Source: Agapanthus africanus (Eukaryota; Streptophyta; Magnoliopsida; Asparagales; Amaryllidaceae). From it: a stretch of 64,000 nucleotides of DNA. The notes under the pieces are model-generated. The model was not told the DNA's origin. It ran no database searches and was given only the letters and a program-made list of their open reading frames with translations. The position numbers and the translations under genes were made by a program. This document shows, in pieces, positions 24,172-35,290 of the stretch. The stretch covers positions 564,640,315 to 564,704,314 of the forward strand of contig CM057346.1 of NCBI GenBank assembly GCA_030015575.1, written 5' to 3'. The first letter of the stretch is position 1; every line of letters starts with the position of its first letter.

Positions 24172-24595
24172 TGTAACGACTCAAATTTTACTGTACGAAA
24201 ATTTTCAAGTTAATGTACAGAATAAAGTTGTAAACCTGAGCACAAGTTATAAACTTAAAATGTTTAAGAACAGCAAGAAAGCACTTGTAGCTCATTGGTA
24301 AAGTATTGCATTGCTGCGACGTAGACCCTGTGTTCGAATCCTATCAGCCACATATATATTTACTGGTTTTTATTTTAAACTTTTTGGAAGCCCAAAAGTT
24401 TACACATGCAATACACATAAAAATGAAAAGCCAGATAAAATAAATATGTGCAAAAGGGTATTTATACAGCCTAGGACACGTAGCCAAAATCCAAGCACCC
24501 AACTCCTATACGTGGCCGGCGAGATCGGCTCATGGCTCGGCGCCGATGGTCCCCACATAGGCAAAAGCCCCCATGCTTTTCCCACATGAACCTTA
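24172..24595 (+). repeat. E2 3' LTR, left part
   Basis: First 424 bp of the LTR, up to CACATGAACCTTA, where the copia element is inserted. Includes a tRNA-like module. Confidence 0.9.
24281..24352 (+). promoter_or_regulatory. tRNA-like module in the E2 3' LTR
   Basis: The best preserved of the four: GCACTTG, TAGCTCATTGGTAAAG (A box), GTTCGAATCC (B box, 24332-24341), TATCAGCCACA, then T-rich DNA. Confidence 0.65.
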
Positions 24596-25691
24596 TGTAA
24601 AACGATGTCGCGCACCCCACGTATTCATGGGGAGGAGGAAATAGCAAAAAATGATTTTTACGGGCTTCGCAACACCGACTAGAACCAAGGATCGATCATA
24701 AACCATAGCTAGCAAACTACATGAGATTTAACTACTCGGATACGAAGTTATACCTCACGATACATGTCCTTCGGGTCTTCATCACTATCCTCTACTCGTC
24801 GTCAGCTTCAAGAATCGAAAACGGATCGGGTAACCTCGACGGCCTCGTCGAGTCAAAGACGATCCACCCAAGAGTCTATAGTCTGAGCTCATACCTCAAC
24901 TCCGAGGTAACTTTGGCTTCTAGTTCGCTAAACTAGAAGTCCTAGAGGATGTAGAGTGAAATGATAGAGTGCTTTGTCTCTTGGAACCCAAGGTTTCTCA
25001 ACTCATAAGACATTATGGGTTATGAGGAAGAAGAAGGAGACTTGGAGAAAATGAGAGAGGAGAAGAGATCTTGGATGAAGCTTGACTTCTCATTTGTAAT
25101 GAATAGTTGAACCAAATGAATCATTGATGAGATAATATCTCACCAAAAATATCTATGGTTCACAAATATCTTTTTTGTCAAGTGATGAGTCATAGCCATC
25201 CAAAGAAAATATCTCCACCTAATTTCTCCACCTCATTATTCTTTAATCCATAAAAGAAAAAAGAAACCCTAGTGAGGTGTCCCTACTAGAAGCTTTCCCG
25301 AAAGAATTACGAGAATGCCCCTCATCCGTATATACATACCCGCATCGTATTCCGAAGAATACGAATACAATGAGACGAAAATAATCCATCAATATAATAT
25401 TAGGATCCGGCTTAAACCAAAGCCCACTAGTATTATCCGCCCGATCATCATACATGCACAAGTACACATAAGTGATTGAAGCCCTGCCGTAAAACCATAA
25501 GGCCTCTACACCTTTTGCCCGGTGTAGGGAAACTCTCTATGTGGGACTCTAAAGACTCGACACTACGCTGGCAGGGGGTTTAACCATAAGCCTCAAGCGG
25601 TACTAGCTGCACGTAACGGCTACCCAGGTATGTGTCGATAAGAAGGTCGATGAGCTAACTCATCTGAATTCCTACTGAGCCTGTATGTGAC

Positions 25692-28280
25692 TGTTCCCCT
25701 CCGAAAGGCGGCCCGGACTTCGCGTCCGTTGCCTGAGGTTCGGGGCAGATGCTATTTGGTTTTATCCGTCTATCTCTCCGAAGATGCCAAATTGATTTAT
25801 GGCACTGTGTATCAGAGGTTTAGACGGATGCGGCCGATGTAGCAGACTTCGTCAGATTTCCCCTCAGGGTGAGGGGTTTTTGATTGTGGGGACGCTCTTC
25901 CCTGCAGGCGCATGCCCCTGCAGTTAATTACGCTACCGCGTCGCGGTAACAACTTTCTCCTTCTCCAGAATTTCACTTCGTGTCGTGTGTGTTTGTTTTA
26001 TTTGTGGTTGCCCGTGGATTGTATACGGAGACTGAGTAATGCCGTCGCCCGTAGGACGTGGATTAGTCCAAATCCGTATTTACTTAGATTTGGGTTTGGT
26101 GTTTTTTGGTTTAAGGATACATTAGTCGCGTTGCGGCTAAGATCAACTTAAACATTCGTCAAGGATACGTTAGTCCTTTTTTGGACTAAGATCGACTTGA
26201 CGTAGTGATTGATTTAATTATCTGGCCATCGGGACTCGTCACCTCTGTGACGTCGTTGAGGGATTACAACGACAGGCGTCAGAGGAGTTCAGAGATGTAC
26301 CCTTGAACCAAAGTTGATTTGGAGTTTTATTATTTATTTAAATATCTAAGGACACATTAACCGCATTTGGGGCTAAGATCAACTTAGGCGGGACCGTTTA
26401 GATCCGGCAAAAGAGCGTTCGGGCTCTATTGCGCCAGTTTAGGGACGTGGTGATCCGTCGCCAGTTTAGGGACGTGGTGGTCCATTATTAGTTTGAGGAC
26501 GTTTCGGTCCGTCGTCAGTTTAAGGACGTAGTGGTCCATCATTAGTTTAAGGACATTTCGGTCCGATATTAGTTTAGGGACGTCTCGGTCCGATATTAGT
26601 TTAGGGACGTCTCAGTCCGATATTAGTTTAGGGACGTCTCGGTCCGATATTAGTTTAGGGACGTCTCGGTCCACGAGTTTAAGGACCCCGCAGTCCATAT
26701 TGATGTGTGGTCGTCGGGACCCGTCACCTCTTTGACGTCGTTGAGGAATTACAACGATGGATGTCAAAGGAGTTCGGAGATGTACCCTCGAACCGGACGT
26801 AGATTGATTTAGGAGAGCCATTTTGCTCAGTCAATTTAATTTAAGGACTTATGGCCACGATTGGGCTAAGTCCAGTTGAAAATATTCAACATTTTATTTG
26901 CTTTTGCATTGCATTTTTTATTTAGGCTCTACCCACAAAAGATACAGAGTATCAATTTATTTTGAGCACTGCCCATTTGTAGATGATGCAAAGTATCTAC
27001 CTTGTTTGGGCTCTGCCCCTTTTAAAATGCATAGCATTCTTAATACTTTGTTTGGGCTCTGCCCATTTATAAATGATGCAGAGCATCTGTTTTGGTTTGG
27101 GCTCTGCCTCTTAAAATAATGCATTGCATTTTATTAAGCCTGTTAGGCCTTCTTTTAATTGGGCTTGGCCCTTTTGTAAGCAATACAATGCATTTGCGCT
27201 TTGCGCTAAGTAATGAGCGCAAGCTCATATGGTGATGACACGTGTCGTGCTCTGGTGAGCGCAAGCGCACTAGCGCAGTGCGCTGCGCTGTTGCGCTGCG
27301 CTGTTGCGCTGCTGACACGTGGCGCGCTCTCAGCGAGTTGCGCCAATTCCAGAGAGCAAAGCTCTATCTTAAGGGCGCTTAGCGCAAGTGGTTCTATAGC
27401 CGACACGTGGCGCTCTCTTAAGAGCGCAACAGCGCAGTTTGGAAGTGCAAAGCACTAAGAATCTTTTTAGATTCAAGAAGGGAAGTGCAAAGCACTGTTT
27501 AATTTCTTGATCCAAATTAGATCAAAGAAAAAATAAATTTTTCTTTATTTGAAGAACCAGAGGTTCATAAAAGTGCAAAGCACTATTATTATTATTATTT
27601 TTTTTATTGTTTTTAAAGAACCAAGGGTTCACAAGAAGTGCAAAGCACTGTTTATTATGTAAAGATCATTGATCTTGTTTTTAGACCAATGATCTATTAG
27701 AAGGAATTTCTTCTAATCCATGAAGGTTCTTTACCTTTTTCTTGAAATCTTCTCAGAGTTCTCTTTGTTTAAAGTTCTTGAGTTCTCAAGAAAAATGTTG
27801 ATGCCTTTGAATTGAGGCTTAGGGTCCTTTTTAGAGTGCTCACAAATTAGTTAAATTTGTCAAAGAGATCATTCTCTGAGTGATTTGGGGAATTTTCCCC
27901 ACCGTTGGATCTTTGATCCAAGGGCTTCTACTTTGCAGAAGAAAAATCTTCTTGTTTTAACAAGAACAGAAAAGATTTCTTAAAATCTTAATTCAGTTTG
28001 GCGCAGATGCCCCAGCGCGTGACACGTGTCGCGCAGCGCAGAGCGCAGCGCAAGTGCGCTAGCGCATCTGCGCTGACACGTGTCGCGCAGCGCAGAGCGC
28101 AGCGCAGCTGAAGCGTTGCTTCCTTTAAACAGAGCTTTGCTCTGATTGGGTGCGCCTTCTTGGGCGCTGCGCTGACGTATTAGCGCCAGACACGCGGCGC
28201 GTTGCGCCCGAGACTTGAAGCGTTGCTTCAAAATTTGAATTTTGAATTCAAACAGAGCTTTGCTCTGATTGGACGAAACA
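25692..28280 (-). repeat. Tat 3' LTR (2.59 kb)
   Basis: TGTTCCCCTCCG to GGACGAAACA. Aligns with 46155-48675. It is longer mainly through extra copies of the roughly 31-bp GGACGTCTCGGTCC repeat and one extra GCGCAGCGCAGA stretch near 28033. Confidence 0.9.
26430..26700. repeat. 31-bp tandem repeats in the Tat 3' LTR
   Basis: About nine imperfect copies of a unit like TTAGTTTAGGGACGTCTCGG followed by TCCGATA. Each contains the small inverted pair GGAC...GTCC. The 5' LTR (46895-47105) has fewer copies, so copy number has changed since insertion. Confidence 0.9.
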
Positions 28281-28296
28281 AATGCCCCCCCACCGT
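28281..28296 (-). other. Tat polypurine tract
   Basis: On the minus strand AACGGTGGGGGGGCATT abuts the TG start of the 3' LTR at 28280. It is the expected plus-strand primer site. Confidence 0.75.
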
Positions 28297-28385
28297 TGCG
28301 CTCACGTGGCGCACACGTGAGTGCAACGGTGGCAACCCCCCCTGACCGTTGGATCAAGGGGGAATCTCAAGAGGCGCAAGCGCCT

Positions 28386-28394
28386 TATAAATAG
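28386..28394 (+). promoter_or_regulatory. TATA box for the antisense PMD gene
   Basis: CCTTATAAATAGGGCC lies about 105 bp inside the element from the 3' LTR, on the plus strand, upstream of the PMD gene. A leader intron follows: donor TTTAG/GTAATA near 28544, acceptor TTTTTTTTGCAG ending at 29212. This suggests the PMD gene has its own promoter rather than relying on an LTR. Confidence 0.6.
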
Positions 28395-29217
28395 GGCCTC
28401 TGGCCCTTAAAAAAAATCTCCACCATTTTCTAGGTTTAGATTTTCAGAGCTCTGCTCTTGCTTAAGAATTTCAGAGCTTTGCTCTTGCTTTCAGAACTCT
28501 AGAGCTTTGCTCTCATTTCCCAAAGTTTTTTAGAAAACTTTAGGTAATATTTAATTTAAAATTAAGTTAGATTAATTTAAGTCAATTTTAACCAACAGAG
28601 CTTTGCTCTAATAGATCTTTTGATCTAAAGAAATTCCCTTTGGGGTTTCATCAACAGAGCTTTGCTTTCACAAATCCATAGATCTACAGGGATCTTATTC
28701 ATGGGTTCTAACCCATGAACAGAGCTTTGCTCTTGAATCAAATGTAGATTTTTCTATAAGCTTTCATGGATCTTTTTTTTTCAGGATTCCAGAAATTTTA
28801 ATTTTAAATTTCTTTTTAAAAACTTTCTTTCTGATGGAATATTATAGAGCTAAGCTCTTTCTTAAGGAATTTTAATTCTTTTGAGACCAGAATTTGACAA
28901 GTGTCATTCTGTGACAGAGCTTTGCTCTGAAAGAGGAGATTTTCTCCTTGTCTTTAGGGATTCTTTCCCCCTTTTTATTATGGGAATGTTCCCTCCAGGG
29001 ACCAACTGACAATCTCATCCAATGATGAATTTGTCTTATTAACTGACGTATTGTCATTTAGATTTTGTGGGTCTCTCTTTGGTCTCCTACTCACTGCACT
29101 GTGGTGCGGTGTAATTAATTAATTTTGATTTTAATTTAATTAATGCATTTTCTTCTTTCAATGCCAAACGTCGGGATTATAACACTAACGGCTACATTGC
29201 TTTTTTTTGCAGCGATC

Positions 29218-32200
29218 ATGTCTGAAGACACTTCATTCCCGTTCGTCCGCTCGGAGGAGGGATTTCCAGAGGCACCTTTGGACCGTGAGGTCTTGGCCAT
29301 GATCAAGGCATACGACCCTGAGTACAAGAGTCTCCACCTTTGGGGGTCGTGGTACAATCAGATCATTATGGGCCGACGGAGCTTTACATGCGCGGTGCCG
29401 TCGGAACCCATAACGGCGATTCATTACGCCAGCCCACCCCCGGTGCAGTATGCCGCGGAGATGACGGATTGGACATCGAAGGGTTTTCTTCATCCGGCCA
29501 TAGATGCCATCCCGGTCCAGCGTCCTATGGTTTTGGATATCCTAGGACGCCGTATCTGTCAGGGCGAGGCGAGACCTTGGGGGCAATCATATAACATTGG
29601 TCTGATCCCCCGCCACCCGGTTGGCTATCTGCCGTGGGCCCGGTATATCCTGTCGACGAAGAAGTCACAGTTGATAAGATTAGGACTGTACACCGCGGTC
29701 TATGTCTCTCTCTTCCAGTATCCCACGCTTCCCACCTGGTGGTTTAAAGCTTTCTTGGAGCAATGGAATATTCCCACCCACACCTTCCTTGCCATGGATC
29801 GGGAAGTGTCAATCTCCCTGGAGGAGTTTGCGGAGGTATCCGGTTTACCGGTGATGGGGGAACATTATGAGGAGTTGCTCCCGCCGGATGAGTACATCTT
29901 TGGTGCCAAGCCGATGATAAGGGAGCTCACGCCGGAGAATGCTGTTCAACATCAGTTTCCAAGTCTGATCAAGGTGTTGAACATCTACGAGGCCCTTTTC
30001 GTTGAGCATGGGAGCCGTGGAGTTAATTTTGAGGATTTTATTGCTCGGTTCCTTCATTCAAACGTCCTCTCGGCGGAAACTGCCAAGTTTGCCAACCTTG
30101 AAGATCCTTTTGGCTTAGGTTTGGATAACCTGCCAGCGAAAGATATAGATCAAAAGAACTTTTTTCTTCCCAACTCCTCAACCATGTCTTTTGCAGAAGT
30201 CGCCCGAGATGGACGAGGAGGCCTTCTTTTTAGGATTTCTTGGACTTTGGCTGAGTTGGTTTGCACTTCCAATGCACTCTCACCGCATGCGGCCCTCTGT
30301 CTTTTATCCAGCACACCGAATGGTCATCGGGGTGAAGGTAGCTGTTGGGATCGCCGGCTTGGCACACTTATACCACGGCCTCAGTCGAGCAGCGGATGCT
30401 AGCGAGCCCGGGGTGTTGCATGTGGTCTTCCCGATGCATTACTTCATGTCGTGGCTCGAACTACATACAGCGGGCGTTTTCGGCATGCATAAAAGGCCCT
30501 CATTCTACGAAAGGTGCATTTTTCCTCGCCTTCTACAGTTGATCGGCGCATCAATTGTAAATCCATCGCCGCGAGATGCCAGGAGTTTACTCCTTCGCTC
30601 CCACACCGTTGGAACCGGTGTGTCTTTCATTGACAAGGTGTTGACCATTGGAAAAACGTCCACCACTGCAGTACGGCCATTGCAAAACACTTTCAAGGAT
30701 GGCGTTTCGGTTTTAACGGCCCGGGAGACCCTTCACTTATATTCTATCAGACCGGGCTTTTTGGTGTTTAGGCAGGACGGGGGAGCGATCTTCATGAGAT
30801 ATAACCCGCATCGTTTCGCCCAACAGCTGAGCTATAACCAAGGGGTACCGCTGGAGGCCTTTTTATCGGAACCTGCCGCGACCGAAGAAGGGATGGAGAG
30901 AGCGCTGCATCACTTCATGCGTTTAAACACAGGCTCTCACTTCTTTATCAGTGAGCCGGCTTGTGCTCCCCGACTTCTTAGGGTATACACCGAATGGTAT
31001 AGTCATTCGACGGGAGTGGTGATAAAGGAGGAAAGGCGGTTGCTGATCGATCGTAAGGTTGCACCCCCAGGTAGCGATCGCAACGCTCCTCTGATGCCTA
31101 GGACTCCAGTAGTCGCTCCCTTAAAAGATGCCGGGGGCATACCATCACGTGCGCAAAGTCCTCCACGTGAATTGCCGCTCCCTGATATCGCGGATGCACC
31201 TCCCGCACCCCGTGCTCAGGCGGAAACAATGGTTGTACCCTCACCGGAGTCTGGCGTGGGTGCGGACATCGGGACCCGTCGTCCCAAAGCGGCTGCCAAG
31301 CGTAAGTCGCTTCTCCGTGAGCCTAGGGTTGGAGGGCAAAAGAAAAAGAAGTCACTCTTTGCCGCGGACGTTGCGTTCGGCCAGGAACCCCATGCTCCCT
31401 ATTCCGAGGGTCTGCTCGAATATGGGACTAACGCAGGATTAGTGATGCCGCCGCCGGACGATACAGACTTGGAGGCTGCTCTCAAAGCTTCGGCATGGTT
31501 GGCGAAGCGTGACGCGTGGTTAGCTAAGCTTGCGCAGTCAGGTAACTACTAATCGCCTTTCTTTATTACGATATGTATTCTCAATTGTCTTTGACTAACG
31601 CTTTTCTTTCCTTTCTTTTAACAGGCATCACTGATGAAGAAGCCATTGCTGCTTCTCTGAGGACTTTTCAAGAGGAGGAATGTCTCAGAGCATCTATTGG
31701 CCTTAGTAAGTTTCGACTCATCAAGTTTTTCATTTTCCTCGTGTTATGGTCGATCTAACCTTTCCTTTTTAATTACAGGAACCTCAATGCCGTTCCCTCC
31801 TAGCGACGCAGATGTTCTACCAGCCGCCGACGTTCCTGCTTCTTCTGGGCCACCGCAGGAGGTTCGTCTTGAAGCACCGATGAGAGATGCCTTAAAGGCT
31901 CTGGAGGCATCCCTGAATGAAGATGATGATGCCTTGAAGGAGGCGTCACAGAGGTCCCTCATGACCGCTCGGGAAGAGAGAAAGCGGTTGAGGCGTGAGG
32001 CGAAGGCGCGCAGGGCTGCTTTGGCTATAGGAGCGGGCCCCAGCACCGCCCCTCGAGCTGATACTCCCTCCGAAGAGGCCCCTATCGCCCTATCTACTGC
32101 CCGCAGAGAGGTGGCACGAGCAGTTCGGAGCGCAAACGGTAAATCCGCTTCAGGTAATATTTCTCCCAGAGTTTCTGTTATAAGGATTTTAATGTCATTG

Positions 32201-34015
32201 GTCCTTATATCTCTTACCTTTGCAGGGCCAAGTCCGATCGAGGGAGAGGCGGAAGCCGTCGATCTTAGGGGAACGGAGGAGGTGATGCCTGCCGAACTCG
32301 AGCCGACAGTGGGTAATATCGTTGAGGCCATGGGGCCTGAAGTGGAGGTCGAGGGGCCTACCGCCGCGAAGGTCATTGATGCCGAACCTGAAGCGGTGGC
32401 AGATGATATGATCATTATAACTGAGTCCAGGATGGCGGCGGCTGAGGCGCTCGAGGTCGGCGGTCCCCTGGCGACGGTAGACGATACAACCGCGGCTACT
32501 GAACCTGAGAGAGTAGTGGGTGAGGTGGCCATGATTCCCGAGGACGAGCCAACCGCTCCCTCTCTGGAATCTGGAAATACTCCAATCATAGCCGCTCCTG
32601 TGTATGGCGCTCCGCCGTCCCCGGGTCTTGCTAGCACGACGACGGTCCCCATCGAGTCGGGTGAAGAGGCCACGGGCGGTGGTCTCATGTCGGTAGAGGA
32701 GGGAGTCGCCTCCGTTTCAGACGGGAGCTCCTCAGGTAAACCCTAAGTGGCTGGTTTTCTTTACTTTACAACCTTTTCTGACAAGTTCACCTTTTCGTCA
32801 TGCAGGTGCAGCTAGTGCTGATGCCCCACTGCTCGAGGGAGCGCCTTCAACGACTGCTTTGGTGGTGGTCACCTCTCAACCTTCTTTCATACCCTCGAAG
32901 ATGTTGGAAGGTATGTGTTTACGATTTATTAATCTTGTTTTCCAGACACAATTCGTGTACTAAAGTCACACTGTTGTGTTTTCAGGAGTGCTTTTTGATC
33001 ATGTATATCAGATGTTGCTCCACACTTTTCCTTCCCATCTGAGCTTGCTTCTTCCTCTGGTGGCGTTGGTGAGTATGATTTCTGTTGACATCCTTCCTCT
33101 TTTTTTTATTGATGGAATTACCTCTAACCTCTTTTCTCATCTCAACTGCAGTGCTACAGATTGAAGGAGGGGATAAAAGATCAGCCATGCCGCCGGTCCT
33201 TCCGACCTTGCCACCCGTCTCGACTGGTACAGCGACTATCACATTGGTAACTTCCCTCTCTTTACTTTATGTACTGTTGTCTGACTGTATCCTGTTTCCT
33301 TTTAGCTGTCGTTCCGGCCTCAGCGCCCTTCGAGCCTCGTATTACAATGCCGGCGGGTCCTTATCTGAGGAGTCTGTCTTCAAAAGGCGCCGTGAATAGT
33401 CTGCGCATGTTGAGTGACTACGTCGAGGAACTTGACGTTGAAACTCCTACATCCGCCGCAGACTTCGCTATGGTGGTTAACCCGATGCTAGCAATACTCG
33501 TGAACTTTCATGATGAGGGCGTCATCATATCTTGGGCTAACCATTGCAGGGAGATCGAGGCTCGCTTTCACCAGTTGGAGTCGCTGTGTCCCGCTCCCGA
33601 GGCCTTGGCTGCCAGTAACCAAAGAACAGCGTGGATTGAGCAGAGCACTCCTTACCTCCACTACCTCGAGCAAGAAGTCGTTTCAAGGCGTAAGGAGCGA
33701 GGTGAGACTTCGAGCAAGTCTGCCCAACTGCATGCTCGGGTGGAGGCCAACGCCGCACGGCTGAAGGTTGCCTTTGAGGGTCTCCTGCAATGTCTTTCTG
33801 AAGGGTTATCATTAAGGCAACACCTTGATGTTGTCGAGCGAGCTGCACCCAGCCAGGAAGCAGCCCAGAAGGCGGTAGAGGAGCGACTTTCATCTTTCTT
33901 ATGGCAGCGGGCCCAGGTGGAGGCGGAGGTGGCCGCGGCTGTCACTCAGGAGGAAGCGCTGAAGGGAGTGCGAGAGCAGCTTGTGAATTTACTAAAGACA
34001 CTTCCTCCTCAGTAG
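29218..34015 (+). CDS. Plant mobile domain (PMD, aminotransferase-like) protein carried by the Tat element
   Basis: PMD proteins are plant-specific and occur both as host genes (the MAIN/MAIL group, linked to silencing) and inside transposons; the function here is unknown. Start ATG 29218, five bases after a leader-intron acceptor. Exon 1 (29218-31541) has PMD words WWFKAFLEQWNIPTHTF, SLEEFAEVSGLPVMG, DEEAFFLGFLGLWLSWF and GIAGLAHLYHGLS. Later exons: 31625-31705, 31779-32153, 32226-32735, 32806-32910, 33012-33068, 33152-33226 and 33306-34015. All these junctions are GT-AG and keep one frame. Exons 3-4 are acidic, Ala/Pro/Glu-rich and probably disordered; the last is helical with coiled-coil character. 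AATAAAA at 34106 may direct polyadenylation. A frame change near 30190-30200 breaks exon 1, either a small deletion or an intron I cannot place. If read through, about 1,400 residues. Confidence 0.75.
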
Positions 34016-34288
34016 CTATCCATCTTTGTATCGTTTGTACTTGTAGATAAAAGAATGTATATTTTTTTTTTGACATAATGTATCCTGTATCCAATCAAGT
34101 TTATGAATAAAAGATATACCTTTTTTTTTGTAATATGTCATTTTCTCCGTCTTTTCTTTCTTTTATTATCAGTACGCCATCTTAGTAACCATGATTGACA
34201 GGTGATTAGGACGAGTATCCCAACCTTCTTAAGAAGTAGCGATGGCTTAGGCCGCAGGTTCAGATCTGCTGCCTAAGACTTTTCAATT

Positions 34289-34460
34289 CTGTAAGCCGTG
34301 AGGGTCTCACAGAGACTTTTCTCCCTACGGATCGAGAGGATCTCGTAGGTGGATTTTCTCTTTAGGAATCGTGAGGATTCCCAAGTGTGGTTTTCTCTCA
34401 TAAGTCGAAAGGATCCTATAAGAGAATTTCTCCCTCTTACGAGTCGAGAGGGCTCGTAAG
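34289..34460. repeat. Five-hairpin cassette, copy 1
   Basis: Five stem-loops in a row, each with a loop like TCGTGAGGA between complementary arms: CTGTAAGCC/GGTCTCACAG, CCTACGGATC/GATCTCGTAGG, TTTAGGAATC/GATTCCCAAG, CATAAGTC/GATCCTATAAG and CTTACGAGTC/GGCTCGTAAG. Preceded by TAAGACTTTTCAATTCT. Confidence 0.85.
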
Positions 34461-34599
34461 CGGTTGTTTCCCTCTTTGTCGAGAATCGACTTCAGAGAGT
34501 GAGACCCGTGAATAGTATGCAAGAGACCATTTAGGATTGACTTGCAGGGTCCCATTGTTCAGGAAGCAAGTTTTTGAATCCTTACTGCCCGAGATGTGA

Positions 34600-35290
34600 G
34601 TCAAAGAGGTTCTCGTCACGGAGTGTTTGTATCCGTGAGTTGAGAAATTTTGCGAGGGATTATTTGTTTCCCAAGCGCCAAGGATTATTTGTGTTCTTGG
34701 GGTTTGAAACGAGTCGATGGTTCCCACGGAGGCGCTGGTGGCTCTGCGAGTCGACGCGGATCAGAAAGCTCTCGTCAAGGAGTGTTTGTATCCGTGAGTC
34801 GAGGATTTTGCGAGGGATTATTTGTTTCCCAAGCGCCAAGGATTATTTGTGTCCTTGGGGTTTGAAACGAGTCGATGGTTCCCACGGAGACGCTGGTGGC
34901 TCTGCGAGTCGATGCGGATCAGGAGGCTCTCGTCAAGGAGTGTTTGTATCCGTGAGTTGAGGAGTTTGCCGGGATTATTTGTTTCCCAAGCGCCAAGGAT
35001 TATTTGTGTCCTTGGGGTTTGAAACGAGTCGAGGGTTCCTACGGAGGCACTGGTGGCTCTGCGGGTCGACGCGGATCGGAAAGCTCTCGTCAAGGAGTGT
35101 TTGTATCCGTGAGTCGAGGATTTTGCGAGGGATTATTTGTTTCCCAAGCGCCAAGGATTATTTGTGTCCTTGGGGTTTGAAACGAGTCGAGGGTTCCCAC
35201 GGAGGCGCTGGTGGCTCTGCGAGTCGACGCGGATCAGGAGGCTCTCATCAAAGAGTGTTTGTATCCGTGAGTCGAGGAATTTTTTGTTGA
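34600..35290. repeat. 158-bp tandem repeats
   Basis: GTGTTTGTATCCGTGAG recurs at 34623, 34782, 34940, 35097 and 35255, a period of 157-159 bp over about 4.4 copies. Each unit includes TTTCCCAAGCGCCAAGGA and GGCGCTGGTGGCTCTGCGAG. Tandem arrays near the 3' end are known in Ogre/Tat elements. Confidence 0.95.

Larger units (their letters stand above)
26940..28930. repeat. Mini-palindrome tract, Tat LTR and adjoining UTR
   Basis: A dense run of perfect or near-perfect palindromes with arms of 5-6 bp and loops of mostly 3 bp. Examples: GATACAGAGTATC (26941), AATGCATAGCATT (27026), GATGCAGAGCATC (27075), AATGCATTGCATT (27118), AGAGCAAAGCTCT (about 27352), AGTGCAAAGCACT (four times, 27440-27650), GAAGCGTTGCTTC (28105, 28217) and CAGAGCTTTGCTCTG (28130, 28255), with relatives at 28440-28920. 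The tract crosses the LTR boundary at 28280. The LTR part is repeated at 47350-48670. Confidence 0.9.

Noticed and set aside
24596-25691. A host gene between E2 and the Tat element
   Set aside because: The same 1.1 kb is present at 55601-56700 as part of the copia LTR; non-coding.
26940-28280. CRISPR-like array
   Set aside because: Short palindromes recur but spacing is irregular and there are no equal repeats and spacers; the context is a plant LTR.
27067-28357. Ala/Arg/Ser-rich ORFs in the Tat LTR
   Set aside because: Produced by GCGC-rich palindromes; the two LTRs have different versions broken by small indels.
31744-32688. Long minus-strand ORF of 314 codons, rich in Ser/Ala
   Set aside because: Shadow of the GC-biased PMD exons 3-4 on the opposite strand; the plus-strand exons have matched splice sites.
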